Shown here one piece after another: positions 1 through 10,181 of a DNA stretch of 64,000 bases. The DNA lies in assembly GCF_963678635.1 (NCBI RefSeq), contig NC_087063.1:58040759-58104758 (forward strand), written 5' to 3'. Every line of letters starts with the position of its first letter. The stretch's first letter is position 1. The position numbers and the translations under genes are program-made. Origin of the DNA: Symsagittifera roscoffensis. Lineage: Eukaryota > Xenacoelomorpha > Acoela > Convolutidae. The notes beneath the pieces are model-generated. The model did not search any database. It had not been told where the DNA came from and saw nothing but the letters and a program-made list of their open reading frames with translations.

Positions 1-259
1 TCGCACCAATTGAGTTTGCTCCCGTCCACTGCTGAAATGAGATTGAGGTGCAACACTGACCTCCTGTAGGCTTCTTTTTTTGCGTTAGAACGTCACGGCA
101 CGACCGTCTATCACTGTCACAAACTCGCCGACGCCCCTGATCAATGCTAAGGGATCTGTCCTCATATCTAGGCATAAATCGGTGAGTAGGGGCACGTCCT
201 CCTCTCTTTCTATCGTCGTATTTTCCCCTGTGCCAAAACTACTCTGCTGCAGCAGGTAT

Positions 260-1052
260 TCAGTGAGTGACTCTTAAGACCCGCATTTGAGCCCATTCAG
301 CAATAGACGTTTTCATGTCAAACTTTTTCACATTCTCCCTCATTTGTTCGGGGTAGCAAGGAGTTAATGTCATCAACTCTCCCAGCCTTAAATGTCTTAA
401 GGCAATCAGTGTCAAGAGTCCGTCCAAGCAGAAGTTCTGCATTCTCTCATTCAGCAGCACCGCTGTTCACTTTCTGAACTCTTCTGATCCGAACGTCACA
501 AACAGTCCAGGATCGCCACGATAGATAGTTCCGTAGCGGCCCTGAGGACTTAGCGTATTAAATAGCGAGAAAGTCTTTTGTAAACTTCCACCAAGAAGGA
601 CGCGGTCCATTATGCCAACTCTTCCAACATGCTATCCGTCCTCTCAAAATCTTCTTCTCCTCGCACGTTCTCTGTCCAGATGCTGACCGAGGTGGTCTCA
701 GATTCATCGCCTCCACTTCGCGTTATGGATCAGGAATGATCACGTCATTGTTCCCCTCTGAGAGGAGTGCAATCAGTGCATATACAATTATTAATCCATC
801 AGAATGTGTGCATATCCCAGGCATAACACAAAAACTGGCTTCGGAGTTATCTTCGGAACACGCCTTCTTCAACAAGTCCATAATCTTACCCATGGACTCG
901 AGAACGTCTCTGATTGCTGGCCACACAGCTGTTTCTGCCGTTGCTGGCTCTCTGATTATGCTCAGCAGACCTCTGATGTGCAAGTGATCATTGATGTCGG
1001 CAATATGATCGTTATCCAATTCATCTGTTTGCCGTTGAACCTCAGTTGCCAT
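260..1052 (-). pseudogene. Coding-like remnants near the 3' end of the SGNH-type retroelement
   Basis: Two short open stretches on the minus strand (723-1052 and 260-460) have protein-like composition, with charged helices and few low-complexity runs. They lie downstream of the SGNH-like module in the same orientation. The 723-1052 stretch includes ADINDHLHIRGLL and a helical DVLESMGKIMDLLKKA segment. I recognise no domain. The position suggests the C-terminal part of the element's polyprotein, broken by stops and frameshifts. Confidence 0.35.
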
Positions 1053-1453
1053 TGCTATGGATTACATCCAACCCAGGTCATCTCTCGCCATTATTATCAT
1101 ATCGCTCAAAACAAGGATTTTGAGACTTTCACAAAGTCCGAGCTCGCAATAAGTATCTTGGGCTGTCTCATCTCTGCTTTGTCGTACGCAGCGAAGATGG
1201 TCTCGTCATATTTAAACTTCAATCGATCATACCTTTTTACATCAACTTGTTGCATTGCTTGCTTCCGATAAGCTCTCACCTTCACGAATAAGCTGACACA
1301 TGTTTAAACAACTTCACACACTGCCCAGTGGGTGCTCTTTTTGTCAAGAGTCTTCCAGGTCTCTCCTCTTTTTTTTCACATCTAACAGTTTTTTTCACAG
1401 TTTCTTTTTTTACATCTTAAAATGGTCTGGCCTTCATAGGAGACATGGTTGTC

Positions 1454-2482
1454 CTACCGCAAGGCTGTCCTACAGCTGAATTTAATTTCCGCCGCTTTCA
1501 ACCAGTCCTTTCCCACGATCGAGAACACTCCATTTACTGACAGTCTTGCTCCATTCAACATTCTCCTTGCATCAGCTGCAAATCTTTCTGTTTGGAGGTT
1601 CATTTTCATGAAATCCTGCTTGTAAACGTGCCAAGGGGAAAGTATCGAATCTGGAAGTGTCTGAGCTCGCGTCCGTCTGATTGACTGGTCCCAATCTTCG
1701 TCGGGGCTGAATGAGCCTTCTCGATGGTGCCTCACTTCTTAGCTTCCTCCGTTCTTAGTAGTCCAGTGTCGAATTGTTCATTTCTCCATTTCGTCCAACC
1801 GTTCTGGAAGACACGGTTCATCCAGGATTGTCCTTCTATACTATTGAAGTGTATTCGATCAGTGGTGAATCTGTCCTGATCCAGAGCTCTCAATTCGTGC
1901 TTTAAGTCCATTCGAATCATTCGTCACGCATTGCGACTTGCCGGATTACACGACTCTATCATTCTGTCTTTTCGCTTCAGCTGAATGTGTTGTTGCTTTC
2001 ATTGGTATCGTGCAGACGGTCAGTATCGCGCACTGAAACTTCTGCCACACAGCAGTAAACAAGCACACTAGCATTGCCTACTACTAACCCTCTTCTGAGT
2101 CTGAGCTTGTAGATATTTTGTTGGTGCCTTTCAATATCATAACGTCTACTATTCTGCCCTGATTCATCAATTTCACCACTCGAAATAGCTGGGCTACTGT
2201 GGCACCTCCGAATGCCATCATCGTAAAGATGCATGAGGTTCTCAAGCTCTGTAAAACTCTCACAAAATTATCGCCCAATATCAAATGCGATGTGCCGGGG
2301 GGCTGTTGATGAATGGCCGGATTCCACGTTGATCTATTAAAACACTCTAGCATGTCCGTGTCCGGGACTCCCGTGAACTTATTCTTGACTTGGTTGATTT
2401 TCTGTATCTCCAGCTTACGTGACACTTTCCTCAATGGCATCTTACTGATATTTCTGGTGGAGGTATTTCCTGACTTCATCAT
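1454..2482 (-). pseudogene. SGNH/GDSL-hydrolase-like module of the retroelement, broken
   Basis: The minus strand carries the ordered blocks of the SGNH hydrolase fold, split over at least two frames. Block I is HLILGDNFVRVL (around 2270-2310), with Asn where the catalytic Ser of GDS is expected. Block II is AFGGATVAQL, which supplies the oxyanion Gly. Block III is MILKGTNKIS, giving the G-x-N signature. Block V is TDRIHFNSIEGQSW (around 1835-1875), giving the D-x-x-H pair. A frameshift near 2085 separates blocks III and V. Between them another frame reads MLVCLFTAVWQKFQCAILTV, a beta-strand-like segment in the expected place. The family assignment rests on motif order. The Ser-to-Asn change and the frameshifts make this copy inactive. 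Esterase-type modules are known in ORF1 of some CR1-like LINEs; here the module sits downstream of a Ty3-like RNase H. Confidence 0.55.
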
Positions 2483-5320
2483 CGTAGCGGCTCCTGTTTA
2501 CTTTGTCACTTCAGCGGAGAACTCTTTTCTACCGGTATCATCAATTGTTCCTTAGGGTGCAGTCACGCCGGAATTTGGCACATTCCTGTTGGCCACGAGT
2601 TGACCAGCGGCTTCCACCAGCTGCCTCATTGTTTTCTACATGTTTGGATTGCCTAGAGTGTCGCTTGGGTCAGGGATTGTCACTCTGCCGGATCGTGTTG
2701 GAACTTGCACTTCCGTTGTTTGAATCAGCTCGCGAGGCATCAGAAGCTCCATCGGCGATTGTCCACGGGAAAAGCTTCCTGCAGGTAACGGTCGTTCCGA
2801 TTTCGGTATTTGCAATCGTTCAGATCATTCTTTTTACTCCTGCTCATATGTTCTATCTCTTCTCTTTGCTTCCTATTGTAGTTTTCATACAGTCTCCTCC
2901 ACAAATCTCAGTTCTGGCCGAGGTATTTCCCACTCGGTCCAACTCCTCGCTCGTCTCTTTCAGATCTTTTATTGTTCTGTTCGTCTGTACTTCTTCTTCT
3001 ATTATTGCTCTCTTGGCGGGCACTGCAACTTTAAACTGTTAGCTAGACGAGGTAGCCTCGCTACTCGTTTCTTGGTAGAAAGCTTGATGTCTACTCCTCA
3101 AACTGGACGTAGGCCTGGCTGGGAGAGGAGTTTTTCCAGGCTGGTACGTCCTCGTGGTACCCATCCCTCGTTCGTGCACCGAGTCGCTTCCAGAGTGCGC
3201 TCCATTTCTCCATCTCATAACCCGCTAGCTAGGGCGGCCCAGCGCTCCTTTCTCGCCCCAAGCTGCTATCAGCAAGAGTTCCGTGGGGCGGTCCCCACGG
3301 TTGTCATGCCCTAGGATGTCGGTAAGAGCAGCCGTCAACATGACTACCTGTGGATCATCCTGGGCGTAGTCTCTTTCCAGTAGCCTATGATAGAGCTCGT
3401 CTATGAAGTGCCCGACAAAATCCTCGACAAAATCCATCAGTTCATCAAGATTGTCGGTTCTAGTTCGTTTCAATTGTATGATTTTGATGAATTGATTCGC
3501 AACAGATTGAAATTCGAAGAAAAAATTGATCAATCGGAATCTAGAAACATGTTCACGACTATAACAACTGTCAATATTGTTCCGATATTATATTAAACGT
3601 ATTTTAAAACAGTCAGATAAAAATATTTTGATCCGAAGAAATATCAAAAATCAATTCAGCCTAAAATCTTGGAAAATGAACTAAGAGAGGACAGCCCAAA
3701 CTTTGGATGTATTGCTAGAAGTATTGTTTGAGCATTCGTGGTCACTAACCCTTCAAAACCCAAGATTCTGATAAAAAAATATATAACACATAACACATCC
3801 TACATTTAACCTAGACTTAAATAATAATTCTTATGTAGATACACTTCTAGGTCGGTAACCGAAATGATTACCTGTATCAGCGCATACACCACCCGAGGAG
3901 GCAGTCGTCCTCTGTTTGGGTCATATACCGGAAGCGATAGTTCTTTCACTCCCCTTTCCCCCAGGAAGTCTATTTGTCTCGTCGAGGACAAAACCAAACC
4001 TTCAAGGTCCACGTATTGCTTCTACGTCGCCGTCGTCACCAAGTAACATAAGTAATTCCCTTGTATCTGCGACGCTGCCGGTGGCACAGCCAAGACAACC
4101 CCTATTCCTGTTATTTGCTTCCATGAAAACTTCAATGCTGTATTTGTGTTCTCTCCTGAAGTCTGCTGCTAATGCTGTTCTAAAACGCATAATTGCGGTG
4201 ATGCATATCGCACACGTCCTAACTGTAAGTATAAAATCTCTATATGTTAGTAATATGCTACTCGAGTATTCATTTGGCAAGTTAAAATATGAGTATGCTA
4301 CTCTCCCAATGTCTGATTTCTCAGGGGCATTCATCTGCTTCTGCCTCTAAGTCACCTGTTTCTTTTGCAACTTTTAATTTGTTTGTTAAAAACTTCCAAT
4401 AAAAAATCCTATCCCAACTCCCTGTACAAAAACAACCATCGACGTCCCCGTCGATCGCATACCGGATATTACGTTAAGTTTGGATGCGGGAATGAACAAT
4501 GGCCCTTCCTGAGATGCCCAGGAAGGACCATCTTTGTCGTTCTTTATGTGTTTCATGCTCTCGCAGTCTACGTCTTGATTCGTGACACTGGTTTCCTTAG
4601 AGTCTGACGTCAATTCATTCAGCGCACAGGTTTGTCATTTCTTGTTTGTAAGACTGTTGTTGTTCGTCGTAAAACTCCTCTTGGGGCTAAGACCGATCGT
4701 CGATTCATTCTTTGGCTTGATCATCGACAGTAAGCACTTCCTGTGACACGGTTATCTCATCCAGACCCACTAGATCCTCTACTATCTTTTTCAGGTCTAG
4801 CTTGTCCACTACAATGTCGTCAATGTAAAGCCTTAACGATTTTACTTCTTTGAGCGTCTTGCTATGTCACTTTGTCGCGTCTGCATCGTCTGCGTCTGTA
4901 GGCCCGGTTCCATGTTCTTGGGAAACTCTACCTGCTCTGCGTTTCTTCATCCGCCTCAATTATCGCGATTGGATCCAGATCCAACTGCGGGCTTATTGCT
5001 TCTTCAAGTGCCTCATTCCAATCGTATTTTTCCCTGGTGCCTTTCTCTTGGACTTCGCAAGCAGGGTCAAGAATCAGGTAATCACCCTCCTCCCTGTCTT
5101 CAAGTATACACCAGTCGTCTGTGGATGGGTTTTGTGGTATAACTTTTTCAATGTGTGCAGCTCGGCCAGTATTGAGTCTGTAAAAACGTCCTATTGATTG
5201 TCTGTAAAAACGGTCCCCTGTATTTCTTCGGGAGTTTCTTCGTTCATTTCGGCTGGATATTGTTCTGAAAAACCCACACAGTCTCCTACTGAGTAAGTTT
5301 TTGCACCTGCTACTTTCTTA
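2483..5320 (-). pseudogene. Unassigned, frameshifted region between RNase H and SGNH module
   Basis: About 2.8 kb of minus-strand sequence with many short coding-like stretches, for example 3225-3533 (helical, includes ELMDFVEDFVGHFIDELYHR), 3806-4012, 4002-4334 and 4386-4613. Around 4690-4870 another frame reads LYIDDIVVDKLDLKKIVEDL. An integrase would be expected here in a Ty3-type order, but I see neither an H-x-H/C-x2-C zinc finger nor a D-D-E core. The region is acidic and charged, like a structural or linker part of a polyprotein. Plus-strand open stretches across it, such as 2503-3042, appear to be shadows. Confidence 0.4.
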
Positions 5321-6153
5321 TCAACTTTTTTCCTCTGCCTCGCCTGAGCTTGTTGCGTATAGCGTCTCCATAAGTCGTTTAGCTCGTGCTGACGTCTGAA
5401 GTCTTTTATCTAAAAACCAGAACCCTGCCTTGATTTCCGCCTGATTGGTCTGCTTCTGTTCCAATCTTTTGTAAGACTCAATTTTCTTGCTGAGACTGTC
5501 ATGGGGTATCCATCCAATCTGACTATCCAACAGCCAGTGTACCTCTGGTGCATTGTGTACATTTTCAACCAGGATAAGACTCGGCGTTTCATTCGCAACT
5601 TAAGGGGAGCGCCCCCCAAGTAGGCGCAATTTTTCTCAACGAACGTGACTATAGCAAAAACATTTCTGATTTTGGCGCACCGTATTCAATCTCATTGTCG
5701 CTCAAAACATTACGGCGGCAATGGGACAGAGAACTGTTTTCCCATTCCATTCTTGCTCCTGATGCAGTACTCCGGTAATGGCTATCACTGAAGCATCGAT
5801 GTCGAGAACGCCTATGTGTTTCTCCGTGGACATGCCTAGCACAGGCGCTTCGCACAGCTCCCGCCTTATAATTTCTAAGGCTTCCTGAACTCTTTCATTC
5901 CATTTGAACTTCTTCCCTTTGTTGCGCATCAGTTGCTGCGTCCGACAGATTTGTTTGTGTACCCTTTTGGGTATTCTAGATAAAACTTTGCAAATCCTAG
6001 GAAGCTGAGCTGCGTGTCTGTTTTGGGGGCCTTCCATGTTAACACGGCCTCCACTGCTTCCGGATCCGGCCTCACGCAATGCTTATCCACTATTCTTTCC
6101 AGATAGTTTATTGTTTCCCAAAGGATCTCATATTTCGAGGGTTTGCAGTTCAA
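5321..6153 (-). pseudogene. Ty3-like RT thumb and RNase H with C-terminal tail
   Basis: The 5929-6153 stretch reads RPDPEAVEAVLTWKAPKTDT then LSFLGFAKFYLEY, the RT thumb and connection of Ty3/Gypsy elements. The 5702-6079 stretch continues into RNase H with HIGVLDIDASVIAITGVLHQ, where the Asp of VLDIDAS is the expected first catalytic residue. A frame change at about 5700-5855 follows. The 5321-5619 stretch (SLSKKIESYKRLEQKQ, GCWIVRLDGYPM) is the RNase H C-terminus and a basic tail. At least three frame changes and stops make it non-functional. Confidence 0.7.
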
Positions 6154-6159
6154 GCCAGC

Positions 6160-6708
6160 TTACTTCATGCAGTCAAAGATTTCGTCAGGTCTGTCAATGT
6201 GGTCTGGCAAGTTGGGTGTCGCTAACCTTACGTCATGCACGGAGAACATCACAAGATTCCCAAACTTCTTTGTTATGCCGGCCGAAGCCTTAGCCATCAG
6301 TGTTTGAAAGGTCGCCGTCGCATTGCTCAAGCCGAAGCGCATCCTCTTCCACTTGTACAAGCCTAACTCACATGCAAATCTGGTCTTGTCTCTGTGGTAA
6401 TTCCGCAAGGTAACCTACAGAAGACAGAAACCAGGTCCAGTGTGGTAAAAAAAAAAACGACGTCGCCAAGTTACGAGAGACTCTCGTCTACGTGGCATAG
6501 GGTGAGCGTCCTTTATGGTCGCCGCGTTCAGGTAGCGGCAGTCGCAACAGTATCTCAGCTGTCCTCCTTTCTTTCTGGCCATGACGACCCCACAAGCCCA
6601 AGGTGACTTCGAGTGTTCTTTAATGTCGTATTCGAGCAGCCTTTCTGTTGCTGCTCGGCACACCTGCATTTTTAGCTGCTCGGCACACTTGCGGAATGGC
6701 GCTTTCTT
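6160..6708 (-). pseudogene. Ty3-like reverse transcriptase fragment with mutated YxDD box
   Basis: The 6415-6669 stretch contains KKGGQLRYCCDCRYLNAATI and KDAHPMPR, the finger motifs before the first catalytic Asp. A frameshift with an A-rich run near 6450 removes the catalytic D region. The 6160-6408 stretch has DKTRFACELGLYKWKRMRFG then LSNATATFQ (Ty3/Gypsy palm) and LVMFSVHDVRLATP, where Y-V-D-D is expected. The box therefore reads S-V-H-D (plus positions 6232-6243) and has lost one metal-binding Asp. The RT is inactive. It is continuous with the RNase H entry at lower coordinates. Confidence 0.8.
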
Positions 6709-7199
6709 CTAGTACGATTTTGTGCTCGACGAAATTACAATAACCAATATCCGCTTTATGTCTTGATAAAACGTCGGCGTTCCGAACTCAAAACCGCCCT
6801 ATAGCATCTCGAACTGTCCATCCACTATCTTAACTCTTAGATGCATAACCAGTTTGTTCCGGTAGAACCGGTTGGTTTGACTGTAATTCATATGACGAGG
6901 GGCTTTGGGGAACATTCGAGCAGCTCGATAAGCCGTCATATGTCTCAGATCTCATCGAAATTATCTTTTTTAAGATTTCAATTCTCTAACCCTTTTTAAA
7001 ACAAAATCTTAACTTTTGTGAGTTGTACAATTCTTTATTCGATGCTTCTTCAGGTTCGGCGTTTCTTCATTGTCAGTCCTCAATGGCAAAGCGTTGTCAA
7101 GTTCCCTTCCACGCTGGATTGAAAGTGTTCAACCATACATTTGCAACAATAAAAAATTGATAACTTATTTTCATCAGTTATTTTCCTATTTTCTGGTCG

Positions 7200-7547
7200 C
7201 TTAATATTTTTGAGGTGGATCATCGCGTCAAAATCCCTGACGAAGTCACGCCGCAAGATGAACTGATCCGAATCATCCAGTTTTCTACCTCGAGAAAACT
7301 TGTCCAGAGGTTCCGGCCTCCCATCTGGAGGACTGTTATTTGAGTTCTCCCGGCTACGTAGGTTGCTCAGCGGTTGGCGGCTGCCAATCTTAAGTTCGGG
7401 GCAATCAAGTCTTCGAACTTAAGAGTCTCGTCTACGTAAAACCCATCCTTTACCGTGTCTTTATCGGCATTACACTGACTACTGCTTCTGTGCCTAGGAG
7501 TCCTGTTGTTCCGATCTGCTCTCCATCGGTGTCCAGTAGATGTGCAG
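7200..7547 (-). pseudogene. Aspartic protease remnant (active-site Asp lost)
   Basis: On the minus strand, LLGTEAVVSVMP (about 7465-7500) lies where the D-T-G-A/S active site of a retropepsin should be; it reads G-T-E-A. Further on another frame gives QITVLQMGGRNLWTSFLEVE, a flap-and-strand-like segment. Then FILRRDFVRDFDAMIHL (about 7208-7265) corresponds to the conserved C-terminal G-R-D helix of retroviral-type proteases, with Gly replaced by Arg. It lies between gag and RT, the normal place for protease. Stops and frame changes occur throughout. Confidence 0.55.
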
Positions 7548-8060
7548 TCATATATGCTTTGTAACCATTTTGTAGAGCATCTTGTTCATCATGACGTCAT
7601 GACCCATTCTACGGAACTTTAGCTCTTTTTGACCCAAATATATCTGTCGTATGTGGTCATTGTCTGTCGTGACATTAGTTTTGCTATAAATAATAATCCC
7701 ATTCATTTTGAGCATCACTTGATTCGGTCCGTAGACTTCCACGTAAAAACCATGACTTTTCATTATTTGAGTGCCACCCGTCGTTATAACGGCTCGCACA
7801 GCCCTCGATTCAGTGCGTGGCTCCGCTTGTCTCAGATTATCTGCAAAAATCTGCCGCTGCTTTATAGTCAATCTTGAGTCATTAGCAGCGAATTTTACCT
7901 CCGTTCCACTCGTTTCCTCGAGCACGGCTTCCTCATGCCTTAGGTGCTAGATGTCCGCCACAGCATCCCAAAAACTTGGACAATCTGATTTAAAATGACC
8001 CTCCAGGTTGCAAACGAACTTGACTTGCAGATCCATTGTTAAAATTGCAAACCTTATTTT
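7548..8060 (-). pseudogene. Gag C-terminus: nucleocapsid knuckle remnant and linker to protease
   Basis: Around 7970-8045 the minus strand reads MDLQVKFVCNLEGHFKSDCP, a CCHC zinc knuckle with C-x4-H-x4-C intact and the first Cys missing. A stop follows shortly after. The 125-codon stretch 7548-7925 (for example MKNGIIIYSKTNVTTDN as read around MLKMNGIIIYSKTNV) links gag to protease; I recognise no separate domain in it. The right part of this stretch (from 7581) is repeated in copy B at 12652-12942, which fixes the duplication edge inside this reading frame. Confidence 0.5.
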
Positions 8061-8300
8061 TGCAATAACCTGGTCTCATCGGAGGCTTCAGCAATAGATT
8101 TTCCTTAGATTTCAACCGCAGCTCTTCTGGTTTAGATGCATTGGTTGTTAGAGGTGTTTATGGCTTCGCTTACATTTACCTGAGTTCCTCGTTCTTCGTA
8201 CCATCCATGAACTTTCATGCTACTGCCAAATTCATCCTTCTGTTTGCCTCGTCCGGTTGACAGCGCCTTCTCGGCATTTCTAATTAATCTAATAATTTGT

Positions 8301-8834
8301 CTATATTTTCATCTCACGTTGCTTTGGTTTCTCAGAGTGCATCATCGCTTGGTGCTCTTGCACTCCCAAGCCAAAGCGATTCAACAGTATCTCGTAGATT
8401 TTCTGGGTGGTATCCCGCTGGTATTGCTTTTTGGCCATCACGCAATTCAGTGGTCTCCCTTCCAAGTTGCCGGTGAGCGCATTGATTTTTTGTCTTTCTG
8501 TCATGTCTTATTCCTCAAAATGCAGTTTCATGAGTTGTAACCAGGTATCTTTACAACTCTCGGACACATCCTGATAACATCTCAGTTTTTTAAAGAAGTT
8601 TATAGACTTCTCGCTGCGCTCATCGTCTCTGGACAACCTTGTGAGAAAAATCTCGAAGGAAATCTTCAGAGGTACGAACGCTGTGGCCATTGCCGTTGCA
8701 ACCGTTGAATATTTCGTTTGATTGTTTATATCTGATGTTTGAGGCTCTGGAACATCGCTCCTATCGGAGTCGTTGGGATGAACTCTTTCCGGGTTCAAGT
8801 GATTCCAATTTGAGGAATCATCTCTTCTACTCAC
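8301..8834 (-). pseudogene. Gag capsid-like region, copy A
   Basis: Two consecutive open stretches (8508-8834 and 8301-8504) are separated by a short frame change near 8506. Together they give a helical segment of retrotransposon capsid type: PLKISFEIFLTRLSRDDERS, then FFKKLRCYQDVSESCKDTWL, ALTGNLEGRPLNCVMAKK and KIYEILLNRFGLG. The order (helix, Trp-containing helix, a L-x-G-x-x-L/A segment, helix) matches the capsid region of Ty3-like gag. The zinc knuckle lies downstream. The equivalent in copy B is 13372-13905, nearly identical. Confidence 0.6.
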
Positions 8835-9529
8835 AGGTTCGTGTCGGGTAGATCTTTTGTTCGAGATTGATCTACTGCCTATAGAATGCCTCTGATGTTT
8901 GTGGGGTTCTTGGGCCTGTTACTCCCAGTTGCAGCATTCGATGGTTTCATCTATCTCTCGTGGATCCATACGTCCTTCCTCTGTTTGAATGCTCAATGAA
9001 ATTCACTCTCAGCTCTCTGCTGGCCTCTCTCGAGTGAATTCCTCAATTTCTACATCTGCTTCTGTTACCCAGGAGGCCATACAGTCAGTCCATTATGGCT
9101 TGAGTCGGTACATCCTTGTATCGAGATTCCCAAGAGTCTGCTTTCGTTGAAACCGATATTGCTCAGGGTCAGCCCTCAATAGTTTCTCTCTTTCTTCAGC
9201 TTCCCGTGTCATTCACGACAAGGTCCTGGCCAAGTAATCATCTGATCTCTCCTTCCAGGTTTTTTCGCTTTAACTAAACTTCTGTCTGTTACGATTTTTT
9301 TCCTCCAGCAGGCTTTCTCTCTCAACATGAACTGCTCTTTCTAGTTCACTCACTCTTATTGAAACATTTTCATTTTCTCACCCATGCTATCCTCAATCCT
9401 GGTCAAGGACTCTTCCACTGATGCTCCGTTGTCCACCAATAGAATCAATAGTGGTGGCGTCACCTTGTTCGTGTCCGGCAGTTTAGTGCTGGGCAAAACT
9501 CGCGCTGTTTATCTCTGTCTCGATGGTCC

Positions 9530-10181
9530 TTAATAATACGCCTCTAGTTCCCCTAGTGTAGTCCCTGACCCGGTGACCCTAAATTTTCCTGATTGAATGT
9601 CCGAGTTGGCCATTGTCATGAACTTTCTCGATTGTTGTAATCCATCCATAGTCTTGTTTATGGTTCTGACCGAACCAAATTGATCAGAATAGCCATTCTC
9701 CGTGTCTGCGGGTGCCTCGTTTTCATGAGTCGAACTGCTCAAGCTAACTTGAGACTCAGAGCCATCAATTTCTCTTTTATCTTGATCCTCTTCTTGGGTC
9801 ACGACCTCATCGCCAGTTCCCGTTCCCTTGGTAAAGGAAAATATTTTCCCAAAATGTTCTTCCTCGTTCTCGTTCCGAAAACGAAGAAGACGTTGCCGAT
9901 TTATCTGTGACCCCATACATCATGGTATTGTCAGTAGGTGACCCTCCTACTGCCGGGTTTTCAATCGAAATATTGGACAGTTCCGACAATTCTTCTCGGT
10001 CAAGAATCCCCGTCGAAGTAGCGAAATCGTGGTCCTGTTCTACGGGAGTAGGTTCACACGTTAATACCCTGATCCCATTTCCCTCGATTCCACATCCCGC
10101 TTGATTCTCATCCTGAGCAGGGCTTGGATGGATCTCTACTTCCAACTTTGTCATTTTGTCTTCCGAGACCGTTTTGTCCAT
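9530..10181 (-). CDS. Gag N-terminal region, copy A (two overlapping frames)
   Basis: Gag probably starts at the ATG at 10181 (MDKTVSEDKMTKLEVEIHP). This frame stays open to 9807. A second frame opens at 9916 (MGSQINRQRLLRFRNENEEE) and runs to 9530, overlapping the first by about 110 bases. The second frame lies +1 relative to the first. It carries acidic, Ser-rich sequence (SQVSLSSSTHENEAPADTEN). The same overlap is open in both frames in copy B despite a 3-base indel in the overlap. It may be an ancestral frameshift site or a shared mutation. The continuation to the capsid region (8834) is broken. Confidence 0.5.

Noticed and set aside
2503-3042. 179-codon plus-strand ORF
   Set aside because: Low-quality hydrophobic/Ser-rich sequence opposite retroelement coding remnants; a shadow frame.
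9680-10104. Plus-strand ORFs opposite gag, conserved in both copies
   Set aside because: Conservation follows from the recent duplication; sequence is the antisense of acidic gag.
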